Source of the DNA: Rhizobium tumorigenes
GTDB taxonomy: Bacteria > Pseudomonadota > Alphaproteobacteria > Rhizobiales > Rhizobiaceae
DNA: 64,000 nt
Direction of reading: 5' to 3'
Assembly: GCF_003240565.2 (NCBI RefSeq)
Contig: NZ_CP117255.1
Coordinates: forward strand, 2,232,001 to 2,296,000
Part shown: one piece after another, positions 9,495 to 18,748 of the stretch
How the letters are laid out: every line of letters begins with the position of its first letter
How positions within the stretch are numbered: the first letter of the stretch is position 1
Notes under the pieces: model-generated
The model's input: the letters and a program-made list of their open reading frames with translations, nothing else
Databases searched by the model: none
What the model was told of the DNA's origin: nothing
Made by a program: the position numbers and the translations under genes

Positions 9495-10397
9495 TTAAAC
9501 CTTCTCGACTTCAGGCCGTCCGAGGATACCAGTCGGCTTGAAGATCAGCACGAAGGCCAGGATCGCAAAGGTTGCAACGTCTTTGTATGCGATGGTGAAG
9601 TAGGCAGACCATAGCGACTCGATGAGGCCGATGAGCACCCCACCGAGCACAGCGCCGGGAAGGGAACCGATACCGCCGAGAACCGCCGCGGTGAAAGCCT
9701 TGACACCGGGGGTGAAGCCATCGGTGAACGAGGCCACGCCATAGTACATCAGGTACATGGTGCCGGCGACGGCAGCGAGCGCTGCGCCCATGATAAAGGT
9801 AATCGAAATCGTCTGGTCGACGTTGATGCCGAGCAGCGCCGCCATTTTTCGGTCTTGTTCGGTGGCGCGCTGGGCACGCCCGAGCGCTGTGAACTTGACG
9901 ATGTACCAGAACACAGCCAGCAGCACCGCAGTGATGATCAGGATGATGATCTGCTTCAGCGAGACGGAGATGCCACCAATGGTATAGACGTCACGTACCA
10001 GCGAGGGGATCGGCTTGTTGCGCGGGCCCTGAGCAACCTGGATGAAATTCGACAAAGTAATGGACATGCCGATCGCGGTAATCAGCGGCGCCAGCCGGAA
10101 CGATCCGCGCAGTGGCCTGTATGCGACACGCTCGATCACCCAGTTCCAAAGGCTGACGACCAGCATGGCGACAACCATCATGATCAGCAAAATAACCGCC
10201 ACCGGCAGGCCGATGAAGATGGATGTCAGCACTAGATAGACTATGAGGGCAGCAAACCCGCCGAGCATGAAAACGTCGCCATGGGCAAAATTGATCATGC
10301 CGACAATGCCGTAAACCATCGTATAGCCGATGGCGATGAGGCCATAGATGGACCCAAGAGTCAGCCCGTTAAGGAGCTGCTGGATAAAGTACTCCAT
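9495..10397 (-). CDS. livH: Branched-chain amino-acid ABC transporter permease LivH
   Basis: 300 residues, about eight membrane segments. The N-terminus QQLLNGLTLGSIYGLIAIGYTMVYGIVGMINFAHGDVFMLG and the motif RATEQDRKMAALLGINVDQTI are diagnostic of LivH. It is the first gene of the livH-M-G-F-DUF6867-livK cluster on the minus strand, so the operon promoter should lie in 10398-10660. It pairs with LivM to form the translocation pore. Confidence 0.94.
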   Translation of the reverse strand: MEYFIQQLLNGLTLGSIYGLIAIGYTMVYGIVGMINFAHGDVFMLGGFAALIVYLVLTSIFIGLPVAVILLIMMVVAMLVVSLWNWVIERVAYRPLRGSFRLAPLITAIGMSITLSNFIQVAQGPRNKPIPSLVRDVYTIGGISVSLKQIIILIITAVLLAVFWYIVKFTALGRAQRATEQDRKMAALLGINVDQTISITFIMGAALAAVAGTMYLMYYGVASFTDGFTPGVKAFTAAVLGGIGSLPGAVLGGVLIGLIESLWSAYFTIAYKDVATFAILAFVLIFKPTGILGRPEVEKV

Positions 10398-10704
10398 ATA
10401 TCTCTTTCCCCTGGACGCGAATTTTTCTCGCGTCTCTTATTGGTTAACGTTTGCCTCCAAAAGAGGCATCCATTCCCCAAAATCCATAGCGCTTTCGGCG
10501 CGAATGTGAAGACAAAAATACAGTACGTTGATAATTTCTTTTCAGAAAATGAGTGATTGACGCATTTTAATCCACAGGATGATCAAAAAAAGCACGCTCG
10601 GGCTGAAAAATAATCGATAATGCGCGTAAAAACATTTTAGGCTGAAAATATTCAAACAGAAACGGGCCCCGCGAGGCCCGTTCGATAACAAAGGTCATTG
10701 GGGA
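10398..10704. other. Intergenic region before livH and after the demethylase gene
   Basis: 307 bp without a gene. It must hold the livH operon promoter, read on the minus strand, and a terminator for the flavoprotein gene (10661-10682). The section 10500-10660 is AT-rich relative to its surroundings. I could not assign a specific regulator site. Confidence 0.6.
10661..10682 (-). terminator. Intrinsic terminator after the DMGDH-like gene
   Basis: Inverted repeat AACGGGCC-CCGCGA-GGCCCGTT, followed on the minus strand by a T-rich tract (TCTGTTTGAATATTTT). It begins 22 bp past the stop of the 808-residue flavoprotein gene. Confidence 0.8.
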
Positions 10705-13131
10705 TCAGGAGCGCATGCGGGAGCCGTCAACGTCGAACAGCGGCTCGGCCTGAAGGCTCGCCGGCAGCAGTTCGCCGAGCAATTCGATTGACCAGCCCAC
10801 TGCCTCATCGGCGATTTCCTTGGGAACGTAGCCAAGTGCAACCGAGACACCGGAGCCATGGGCAAACCCGCCCGATGTCACCCAACCCTTCACCTCCCCC
10901 TGGTAATAGATCGGCTCGTCGCCGATGACGTCAGCGTCCTTGGCCGAAAGAATGAAGGTTTTCAGCCGCATAGAGCCGCCCTCCGCCTTTTCCCTGGCCG
11001 CCGCCTGCTTGCCGACGAAATCGGCGCCCTTCGACAGAGCCACGAAGCGACCGAGGCCTGCCTCGTAAGGTCCGTAGAGCGGCCGGTATTCTCGCGACCA
11101 GCTTCCATAGGATTTTTCGAGACGCAGCGCATTGAGGGCGCGAAGTCCGAACAGCCTGATGCCGTATTCTTCTCCGGCCTGCATGATGAGATCGAAAAGA
11201 TAGCTCTGGTACTCCGGCTTCATCCAGAGCTCGAAGCCGAGATCGCCGGTATACGAGACGCGACCGACGATCGCCGGCGCCATTCCGATATCCATCCGTC
11301 GTGTTTGCATGAACGGGAACGCCGCATCGGAAAGATCCTGGTGGGTGAGCTTTTCCAGAAGCTTGCGAGCATTGGGACCGGCAATCGACAATCCGAGCAG
11401 GGAAAGGCCGAGCGCCTTCAGTTCGACGGAGCCATCCTTCGGCAGGTGATCCTCGAACCAGCGCATATGGTAGGATTCGGCAACGCCGGAGCCTATCAGC
11501 AGGAAATCCCCCTCCCCGAGCTTGGCAAGCGTGAAATCGCCGATCAGCTTGCCGTCGTCCTTCAGCATCGGCGCCAGCGTCATGCGGCCGATAGCGGGTA
11601 TGCGGCAGGTGAGCAGCCCGTCTAGCCAGCCTTCGGCACCCGCTCCAGTGACCGTATACTTGGCAAATCCCGAGGTCTCCATCAGGCCGACGCTTTCGCG
11701 CACCGCCTTGGCCTCGGCGCCGACCACGTCGAAATCGTTGGAGCGGCGCCAGGAAAAAGCGTCCTCCTCGCCTGCAGGCGCAAACCACAGTGCCTGTTCA
11801 AGTCCATAGTAAGCACCGAACACGCCGCCGGCAGCTTTCAGCTTGTCGTAGATCGGCGTCGTCAGCAGCGGCCGGCCGGCGGGCAACTCTTCGTTCGGAT
11901 AGCGGATCGAGAAGCGGCGTTGGTAGTTTTCGCGCACCTTGGCATTGGTATAGGCAAGCGTCGCGTAATCGCCGTAGCGAGAGACATCCATGGCAAAGAC
12001 ATCAAAACCCGGATCGCCGTAGATCATCCAGTTGGCAAGCGCCAGACCGACGCCGCCCCCTTGGCTGAAGCCGGCCATCACGGCGCAGGCCGACCAGTAG
12101 TTGGTCATGCCGCGCACCGGACCGACCAGCGGATTGCCATCCGGCGAGAAGGTGAAGGGACCGTTGATGATCTTCTTGATGCCGGCATTGTTGAAGGCCG
12201 GGAAATGCCGGAAGCCGACTTCAAGCTCGGGCGTGATCCGCTCGATGTCCTCGGCCAGCAGCTCATGGCCGAAATCCCAGGGCGTATTCAGCGGCGACCA
12301 CGGCCGACAGGCTTTTTCATAAGTGCCCATCAGCATCCCCTGCCGCTCCTGGCGGAGATAGATCTCGCCATCGAAATCGACGCAGTGCATCAGCTCCTTG
12401 CCGGTCGCGGCATTGAAGTCGGTGACTTCCTTCATGTCCTCGGTAATGAGGTACATGTGCTCCATGGCGAGAACCGGCAGCTCGATGCCAACCATGCGCC
12501 CGACTTCACGAGCCCAGAGGCCACCGCAATTGACGACATGCTCGGCGATGATCTCGCCCTGGTTTGTAATCACTCGCCAGCAGCCGTCCTCGCGCTGAAC
12601 GAGATCTTCCACCTTGGTGTGCAGGTAGATGTCAGCCCCATTTTTCTTGGCCGATTTGGCATAGGCATGCGTCGTGCCGTAGGGGTCCAGATGACCTTCG
12701 ACCGGATCGTAGAGCGCACCGACGAACTGGTCGGGGTCGAGAAGCGGCATCATCTCGTGCGCCTCTTTCGGCGACAGCAATGTCGCCTCGAGCCCGTTGT
12801 AGCGACCCTTGGCAAGGATGGACTTCAGCCAGTCGAACCGCTGCGGCGTTGCCGCCAGCATCAGGCCGGAGGTCATATGCAGGCCGATGTCCTGGCCGGA
12901 ATACTCCTGGATTTCCTTGTAGAGTTCGACCGTGTATTTCTGCAACTTGGCGACATTCGGATCACCGTTGATCGTGTGCATGCCGCCGGCCGCATGCCAG
13001 GTCGAGCCGGATGTCAGCTCCGAGCGCTCCAGCAGAACCACGTCGGTCCAGCCGAATTTCGTCAGATGGTAGAGGACCGAACATCCGACGACACCGCCGC
13101 CGATGACGACGACCTTCGTATGGCTTTTCAT
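10705..13131 (-). CDS. FAD-dependent dimethylglycine/sarcosine dehydrogenase-like protein with GcvT domain
   Basis: 808 residues starting at MKSHTKVVVIGGG; GGAG sits eight bases upstream and the longer frame has no family support. The N-terminal DAO-type FAD domain has the dinucleotide motif GGGVVGCS (residues 9-16) and the segment SGSTWHAAGG, whose histidine corresponds to the covalent FAD attachment site in dimethylglycine dehydrogenases. The C-terminal half (about 430-808) is an aminomethyltransferase/GcvT-type folate-binding module. The expected reaction is oxidative N-demethylation of a methylated glycine, passing the methyl as formaldehyde or methylene-tetrahydrofolate. It lies 233 bp after soxG on the same strand, so it could join the sarcosine pathway, but it may have its own promoter. 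The exact substrate is not determined by sequence. Confidence 0.82.
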   Translation of the reverse strand: MKSHTKVVVIGGGVVGCSVLYHLTKFGWTDVVLLERSELTSGSTWHAAGGMHTINGDPNVAKLQKYTVELYKEIQEYSGQDIGLHMTSGLMLAATPQRFDWLKSILAKGRYNGLEATLLSPKEAHEMMPLLDPDQFVGALYDPVEGHLDPYGTTHAYAKSAKKNGADIYLHTKVEDLVQREDGCWRVITNQGEIIAEHVVNCGGLWAREVGRMVGIELPVLAMEHMYLITEDMKEVTDFNAATGKELMHCVDFDGEIYLRQERQGMLMGTYEKACRPWSPLNTPWDFGHELLAEDIERITPELEVGFRHFPAFNNAGIKKIINGPFTFSPDGNPLVGPVRGMTNYWSACAVMAGFSQGGGVGLALANWMIYGDPGFDVFAMDVSRYGDYATLAYTNAKVRENYQRRFSIRYPNEELPAGRPLLTTPIYDKLKAAGGVFGAYYGLEQALWFAPAGEEDAFSWRRSNDFDVVGAEAKAVRESVGLMETSGFAKYTVTGAGAEGWLDGLLTCRIPAIGRMTLAPMLKDDGKLIGDFTLAKLGEGDFLLIGSGVAESYHMRWFEDHLPKDGSVELKALGLSLLGLSIAGPNARKLLEKLTHQDLSDAAFPFMQTRRMDIGMAPAIVGRVSYTGDLGFELWMKPEYQSYLFDLIMQAGEEYGIRLFGLRALNALRLEKSYGSWSREYRPLYGPYEAGLGRFVALSKGADFVGKQAAAREKAEGGSMRLKTFILSAKDADVIGDEPIYYQGEVKGWVTSGGFAHGSGVSVALGYVPKEIADEAVGWSIELLGELLPASLQAEPLFDVDGSRMRS

Positions 13132-13364
13132 GGATAATCTCCGGTTGCATGCGCCTGCGGGTAGCGCAATCGAAACAGTCTGGAATGGGTTGGCGTTCGA
13201 TGCCGGGGAAAGGGTGTTCGGCAAGGCAATCCCCGCCGAAAAACTCCCTTCGATCCGTCGAATTGACGATCAGCCTAGAGGCAAAATTTCAGGCCACATA
13301 GCCCGAACTGCGAAGCAGATACTTCCATTTGCGACATGCAGATTGTCCTCATCGCGCCATGATC

Positions 13365-13919
13365 CTAGTCTGCGAAACCAGCCGTCAGGTTGAATTCGCG
13401 ACCCATCTCCAGCACCTCGTCGAAGACCGTTCCCGCGAAGGAGCGCATCACCGCAATCTCGAACGTATCGGCCCCGGTACGGGCCAAGTTGGCGCTGACA
13501 TGGCAGCAGAGCATGGCGCCCGACTGGCCGTCGGCAAAGACGTCGCGATGCAGATCGACCGGCACGCATTTGGCGAGGATAGCGCGGACATTCGGCCCCG
13601 AGAGACGCAGCAGCGTCCGTCCGTCGCTCTGCTCGAAAAACGACAGCCGTGCCGCGTCGAGCATGGAGAGATCCCGCGCCAGGCTTTCGGCACCCAGTGC
13701 CTCGGAAATCACCAGCCATTCGCCCGGCCCGACGCTGCGCACCGACACATCCTGCATTGCGCGCAGCGCCGCCAGCGCCCAGGCCTCATGGCCTGTATGC
13801 GCGAGAACGGAAAAGATGGCTGCGTGGCGGATGATCGACAGGTGATCGGCGCTTGGCTGCGAATGGAAGCCGGCAATCCGATCTTCCAGGATATGGCGGT
13901 TGGTGAATGCGACGCTCAT
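13365..13919 (-). CDS. soxG: Sarcosine oxidase gamma subunit
   Basis: 184 residues starting at MSVAFTNRHILEDRIAGF; a much longer frame upstream overlaps soxA and is rejected. It is a small GcvT-related protein with the family pattern GPGEWLVISE and GRTLLRLSGPNVRAILAK near the middle. It is the structural gamma subunit of heterotetrameric sarcosine oxidase, contacting the folate domain of SoxA. Its start lies 10 bp past the soxA stop, and it is the last gene of the soxBDAG operon. Confidence 0.88.
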   Translation of the reverse strand: MSVAFTNRHILEDRIAGFHSQPSADHLSIIRHAAIFSVLAHTGHEAWALAALRAMQDVSVRSVGPGEWLVISEALGAESLARDLSMLDAARLSFFEQSDGRTLLRLSGPNVRAILAKCVPVDLHRDVFADGQSGAMLCCHVSANLARTGADTFEIAVMRSFAGTVFDEVLEMGREFNLTAGFAD

Positions 13920-13929
13920 GGCCCGCTCC

Positions 13930-16887
13930 TCAAACATGCAGTTTCTGGGCGTCCGGATCGACGAATACCGGACTGCAGACCTCGGCCAGGAACTCCTCTC
14001 CGCGCAGCCGATCCCACACCAGCACCTTTTCCCCAATCCGCTCGCGCCCTGATTTGAGCATGGCAAGCGCGATGGAATGACCGAGCACCGGTGAGAAGCA
14101 GGCCGATGAGACATGCCCCTGGTCGTGGGCTGTCGACGGCGCAGCGCCTTCCTTGAGGATATGCGCGCCGGCCTTGATTTCCTTGTCATGGTCGATCGGC
14201 TTCAGGCCAACGAGCTGGCCACGGTCCGCTGCCGTCAGCCCGAAGCGGGTCGACAGTCGCTTGCCGATGAAGTCTGCCTTTTGCGTCGACAGCATCCGCC
14301 CGAGACCGACGTCGTCGGGCGTAGTACGGCCATCGAGTTCATTGTGGGTGACATGCCCCTTCTCTATGCGCAGCACATTCAGAGCCTCGACGCCGTAGGC
14401 GCAGATATCGTGTGCCTTGCCCGCTTCCATCACCGCATCCGCCACCGCCTCGCCGAAACCTGCCGGCACAGCCAGCTCGAAGGCGAGTTCGCCGGAAAAC
14501 GAAATCCGGAACAGCCGCCCCTTCAGTCCGCCTTTGAGCGTCACGCTGGCTGCGGCCAGGAACGGAAATGCCTCGTTGGAAATATCGTCCTCGATCACTT
14601 GCTCCAGCACCATTCGGGCTTTCGGACCTGCAACCGACATCTGCGCCCACTGGTCCGACGAAGACACGAAGCGCACGTCGAGATCTGGCCAGAGAACCTG
14701 CGCACAGAATTCCATGTGGGTCATAACTTCGCCGGCATAGGCCGTCGTCGTGGTGACGAAGAAGTGGTTTTCGGCGAGCCGGCTGGTCGTGCCATCGTCG
14801 TAGACAAAACCGTCTTCGCGCAGCATCAGACCATAGCGCGCCTTGCCGACCGGAAGCTTGAGAAAGGCGTTGCTGTAGATCCGGTTCAGGAACTCTGCCG
14901 CATCCTTGCCGAACACCTCGATCTTGCCGAGCGTCGAGACATCGCAGATGCCGACATTGGCGCGAACGTTGAGCACTTCGCGATCGACGCTTTCACGCCA
15001 GGTCTTTTCGTCGCCCCTCGGAAACCAAGATGAGCGGTACCAGGCACCAGCCTCGACAAAGATTGCGCCGTTCTTCTTCGCCCAGCCGTGCAGCGGCGAT
15101 TGCCGCACGGGCCGCGCATGTTTTGCACGCGCAGTCCCCGCCATGGCACCGAAGGAAACCGGTGTGTAGAACGGCCGGAAGGTCGTCGTTCCAACCGCTG
15201 CCGGGCTGACGCCGCGCATTCCGGCGATGATGCCGACCGCGTTGACGTTACCGAGCTTGCCCTGATCGGTCGCCATGCCGTTGGTGGTGTAGCGCTTTGC
15301 ATGCTCGACATGGCCAAAACCTTCGCGGAGCGCGAGGCCCATATCCTTGGCATGCACATCGTTCTGGAAGTCGATGAATGCCTTGTCCCGGGCGCCGGGC
15401 ACATGCCAGGCGGCGGCGAAAGACGGATCGTACTCGCCCTCAACCTCGGGCAAGTCATGGCCCTGAACGCTGAAGCCCAGACTTGCTATGACGGCGGCAG
15501 CCTTCGCCGCACCGTCGGAGAGGCAACCGGCGACGCTGTCGATACCGCCGGCAGATCCGGCCACCACTAGCCCACCTGTATCCTCCGGCGCCATGAATGC
15601 CTGTCGCTCGTCAGACCAGACGGGCTTGGCGCCGCGCTGGCAGGCGAGATGGATGATCGGCGACCAGCCGCCGGACATCGCCAGCGCATCGCAGCCGATG
15701 AACTCGTCCAGTCCACCACGATCGGCAAGCAGACCCTCGATCCGGTATTTGCCCTTGGTGGCAACGACCGTGCCACCATGGATAACGCGCACGCCGTTCG
15801 GCGCGACATCCGATGTCCCCGGGCGGGTGTCAATGATCGCGGCGATCTCGACTCCTGCGGCGATCAGGTCGTGCGCCGTGCGATAACCGGAGCCACCATT
15901 GGTGAACACGGCGACCTTCTGGCCGATGGCAACACCGTAGCGGTTGAGATAACTGCGCGCAGCCCCAGCCATCATCACCCCCGGCCGGTCGTTGCCGCCG
16001 AAAACCAGCGGCCGCTCCTCGGCGCCGGTGGCGACGATGGCGCGCTTGGCAATAATTCGCCACAGCCGCTCCACCGGCCGATCCGTCGATGGCATGGCGA
16101 TGTGCTTCTGCACCTTCTCGACTGCGCCGAAAACATTGTCGTCGTACCAGCCGAAAACCGTCGTGCGCGGCATCAGCGTGACGTTGGGGAAGCCTGCTAG
16201 TTCGTCGAGCACGGTCTTGGCAAAAGCATCGGCGCTGATCCCGCCGATGGCGAGCTTTTCCGACAGCAGCGAGCCGCCGAGACGAAAGCCTTCGTCGGCA
16301 AGGATGACCCGCAGTCCGGCGCGGGCCGCAGTACGGGCCGCCATCAGGCCAGTCGGCCCGGCGCCGACCACCAGCAGGTCGCAATGGGCCCAGGATTTCT
16401 CGTATCGATCTGGATCGGCCTGCATTACGGCGCGGCCGAGGCCTGCGGCCTTGCGGATGATTGGCTCGTAGACCTTTTCCCAGAAGGCCGCCGGCCACAT
16501 GAAGGTCTTGTAGTAGAAACCAGCCCCGAGGAAGGGCGACAGCAAGCTGTTGAGCGAGCCGATATCGTGCTTCAGCGACGGCCAGCGATTCTGGCTGACC
16601 GCATCGAGCCCCTGGTAGAGTTCGGCAACCGTAGCGCGCGTATTGGGCTCGGTGCGGCCACCCTTGCCAATGGTCACCAGCGCGTTCGGCTCGGCCGATC
16701 CCGCCGTGACGATGCCGCGAGGACGATGATATTTGAAACTGCGGCCGACCAGCATCTGGTCGTTGGCCAGCAGTGCGGAGGCGAGCGTATCGCCACCCAG
16801 CCCCTGCAGGCGCTTGCCGTCGAAGGTGAAACCGAGGGAGGTGCCGCGATCGACAAGACCGCCGGTGGAAACGCGATAGGCCGTCAT
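13930..16887 (-). CDS. soxA: Sarcosine oxidase alpha subunit
   Basis: 985 residues, normal SoxA length, starting MTAYRVSTGGLVDRG. The order is: a 2Fe-2S-like fold without the cysteines (about 1-100), an NAD-binding pyridine nucleotide-disulphide oxidoreductase module with LLVVGAGPTGLMAARTAARAG (near 165-185), and a C-terminal GcvT/aminomethyltransferase half from about 580. It converts sarcosine, with SoxB, to glycine and passes the methyl to tetrahydrofolate. The start overlaps the soxD stop (ATGA at 16884-16887), indicating coupled translation. Confidence 0.94.
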   Translation of the reverse strand: MTAYRVSTGGLVDRGTSLGFTFDGKRLQGLGGDTLASALLANDQMLVGRSFKYHRPRGIVTAGSAEPNALVTIGKGGRTEPNTRATVAELYQGLDAVSQNRWPSLKHDIGSLNSLLSPFLGAGFYYKTFMWPAAFWEKVYEPIIRKAAGLGRAVMQADPDRYEKSWAHCDLLVVGAGPTGLMAARTAARAGLRVILADEGFRLGGSLLSEKLAIGGISADAFAKTVLDELAGFPNVTLMPRTTVFGWYDDNVFGAVEKVQKHIAMPSTDRPVERLWRIIAKRAIVATGAEERPLVFGGNDRPGVMMAGAARSYLNRYGVAIGQKVAVFTNGGSGYRTAHDLIAAGVEIAAIIDTRPGTSDVAPNGVRVIHGGTVVATKGKYRIEGLLADRGGLDEFIGCDALAMSGGWSPIIHLACQRGAKPVWSDERQAFMAPEDTGGLVVAGSAGGIDSVAGCLSDGAAKAAAVIASLGFSVQGHDLPEVEGEYDPSFAAAWHVPGARDKAFIDFQNDVHAKDMGLALREGFGHVEHAKRYTTNGMATDQGKLGNVNAVGIIAGMRGVSPAAVGTTTFRPFYTPVSFGAMAGTARAKHARPVRQSPLHGWAKKNGAIFVEAGAWYRSSWFPRGDEKTWRESVDREVLNVRANVGICDVSTLGKIEVFGKDAAEFLNRIYSNAFLKLPVGKARYGLMLREDGFVYDDGTTSRLAENHFFVTTTTAYAGEVMTHMEFCAQVLWPDLDVRFVSSSDQWAQMSVAGPKARMVLEQVIEDDISNEAFPFLAAASVTLKGGLKGRLFRISFSGELAFELAVPAGFGEAVADAVMEAGKAHDICAYGVEALNVLRIEKGHVTHNELDGRTTPDDVGLGRMLSTQKADFIGKRLSTRFGLTAADRGQLVGLKPIDHDKEIKAGAHILKEGAAPSTAHDQGHVSSACFSPVLGHSIALAMLKSGRERIGEKVLVWDRLRGEEFLAEVCSPVFVDPDAQKLHV

Positions 16888-17162
16888 TCCACGCCCTCCC
16901 GCACAGCATCGGCGACATCCGTCACGGAAAACACCTCGTGCGTGACGTTGCTGCGCTCGACCACCAGCCAGCGGCGGCAGCCGGAGGCGTGGTGCCAGTG
17001 TTCGCGGTAGCGACCGCGTGGATTGTCGCGAATATAGACGTAGCGGTGCCACGCGTCGTCGGATGCCGTGGGCGATGGGCGCGACACCGATGCGTCGCCG
17101 CGGATCGCAAATTCTTCCTTCGGGCGGATGCCGCAATGCGGGCAGTGTATCAAGCTTGCCAT
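16884..17162 (-). CDS. soxD: Sarcosine oxidase delta subunit
   Basis: 92 residues. It opens MASLIHCPHCGIRPKEEF, and HWHHASGCRRWLVVERS follows; the two N-terminal cysteines with the later histidine and cysteine match the zinc site of SoxD. The small size and position between soxB and soxA fit the canonical soxBDAG order. The gap to soxB is 12 bp. Confidence 0.93.
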   Translation of the reverse strand: MASLIHCPHCGIRPKEEFAIRGDASVSRPSPTASDDAWHRYVYIRDNPRGRYREHWHHASGCRRWLVVERSNVTHEVFSVTDVADAVREGVE

Positions 17163-17174
17163 TATCTCATGCCC

Positions 17175-18425
17175 TCAATGCAGGTTCGGCTGCGGGCCCT
17201 TGCCGCCTTCGTCGATCTCGAAACCATGGGCGAAGCGGTCGAGCCGCAAAAACCGGCTGACGTCGTGGGTCTCGTTCCGGGCGATCAGATGCGCAAAGCA
17301 GAAGCCGGAAGCCGGCGTCGCCTTGAACCCACCGTAGCACCAGCCGCAGTTCAGATAGAGATTGTCGATCGGCGTCCGATCGATGATCGGCGAACCGTCC
17401 ATGCTCATGTCCATGATCCCGCCCCAGGCGCGCAGCACCCGCACGCGCGACAGCCCGGGGATGAGAGAGACCCCCTCCTCCAGCGTGTGCTCGACCGTCG
17501 CCAGGTTGCCACGCTGGGCATAGGAACTGTAGCCGTCGATATCGGCGCCGAACACCAGCCCGCCCTTATCCGACTGCGAGATATAGAAGTGACCCGCACC
17601 ATAGGTGATGACATTGTCGATCACCGGCTTCAGCCCCTCGGTCACGAAAGCCTGCAGCACATGGCTTTCGATCGGCAGGTCGAGATCGGCCATGCGACCG
17701 AGCGTCGAGGTATTGCCGGCAGCAGCCAGTGCCAGCTTGTTGCAGCCGATGAAGCCGCGCGTCGTTTCGACCCCGGTGACCTGACCGTTTTCCCGCCGGA
17801 TGCCGGTCACTTCGCATTGCTGGATCAGATCGACCCCGCGCGTATCGGCGCCCCGCGCATAGCCCCAGGCAACCGCGTCATGGCGGGCCGTTCCGCCACG
17901 CTTCTGCAGCAGACCACCGAGGATGGGGAAGCGGGCATGATCGTAGTTCAGGTATGGCATCATCTTGCGGACCTGCTCGCGGTCGAGCAACTCTGCATCG
18001 ACGCCGTGCATCCGCATCGCATTGCCGCGCCGCGCATAGGCGTCGCGCTGGCCGTCCGAATGGAACAGGTTGACGATGCCGCGTTGGGAGACCATGGCAT
18101 TGTAGTTGAAGTCCTGCTCCAGACCTTCCCACAACTTCATGGAAAGCTCATAAAACGGCTCGTTGCCTGGCAGCAGGTAGTTCGAACGGATGATGGTCGT
18201 GTTGCGACCGACATTGCCGGAGCCGATATAGCTCTTCTCCAGCACGGCGACATTGGTGATGCCATGCTCCTTGGCGAGATAATAGGCCGTCGCCAGCCCA
18301 TGCCCGCCACCGCCGACGATGATCACGTCGTAATGCGGCTTCGGCTCTGGCGTCCGCCAGACCGGCTTCCAGTCACGGTTGCCGGTAAATGCCTGCTTCA
18401 AGATGTTGAGTGCTGAATAACGCAT
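17175..18425 (-). CDS. soxB: Sarcosine oxidase beta subunit
   Basis: 416 residues starting MRYSALNILKQAFTGNRDW, the usual SoxB N-terminus; a longer frame exists but lacks family similarity. The FAD dinucleotide motif VGGGGHGLATAYYLA is at about residues 37-51. The segment GGTARHDAVAWGYARG contains the histidine that in Corynebacterium SoxB carries the covalent FMN (family knowledge, from memory). It oxidises sarcosine and hands electrons on to oxygen. First gene of the operon; its promoter should lie in 18426-18748. Confidence 0.93.
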   Translation of the reverse strand: MRYSALNILKQAFTGNRDWKPVWRTPEPKPHYDVIIVGGGGHGLATAYYLAKEHGITNVAVLEKSYIGSGNVGRNTTIIRSNYLLPGNEPFYELSMKLWEGLEQDFNYNAMVSQRGIVNLFHSDGQRDAYARRGNAMRMHGVDAELLDREQVRKMMPYLNYDHARFPILGGLLQKRGGTARHDAVAWGYARGADTRGVDLIQQCEVTGIRRENGQVTGVETTRGFIGCNKLALAAAGNTSTLGRMADLDLPIESHVLQAFVTEGLKPVIDNVITYGAGHFYISQSDKGGLVFGADIDGYSSYAQRGNLATVEHTLEEGVSLIPGLSRVRVLRAWGGIMDMSMDGSPIIDRTPIDNLYLNCGWCYGGFKATPASGFCFAHLIARNETHDVSRFLRLDRFAHGFEIDEGGKGPQPNLH

Positions 18426-18748
18426 GCGATGTCCCAAACTCGATCCCGTCAGACATTCGCACATGCAGCAAAAACAACAAGCCTCCGAAGGACCTAAAAT
18501 TCGCTGATAAGGACCTCGCACCTTTTCCAGTGGCACATGCGAGAAGTGCGTTGGTCAGGTCGCTTTCGCGGAACACCTTAGACCTCACCCCGCCCGCCGG
18601 AATTCGAAGATTTCAACAGTAAGATATTGCGCAGGCAACCGCGCCGCACTTGTGGAAAATCAGCATTGTGACGCGAATTTCACATTACCGCTTACCAATC
18701 CCCAGCGCCTTGAAGTAAACGACAGATCACTGAAATTGGTATCGTGTC
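18426..18748. other. Intergenic region between soxB and the polysaccharide deacetylase gene
   Basis: 323 bp between divergent genes, so it should carry both promoters. I recognised no repeat, RNA or operator with confidence. Short frames here have no family resemblance. Confidence 0.5.

Noticed and set aside
11920..13137. 405-codon plus-strand frame
   Set aside because: Mirror of the DMGDH-like gene, which has clear FAD and GcvT motifs on the minus strand.
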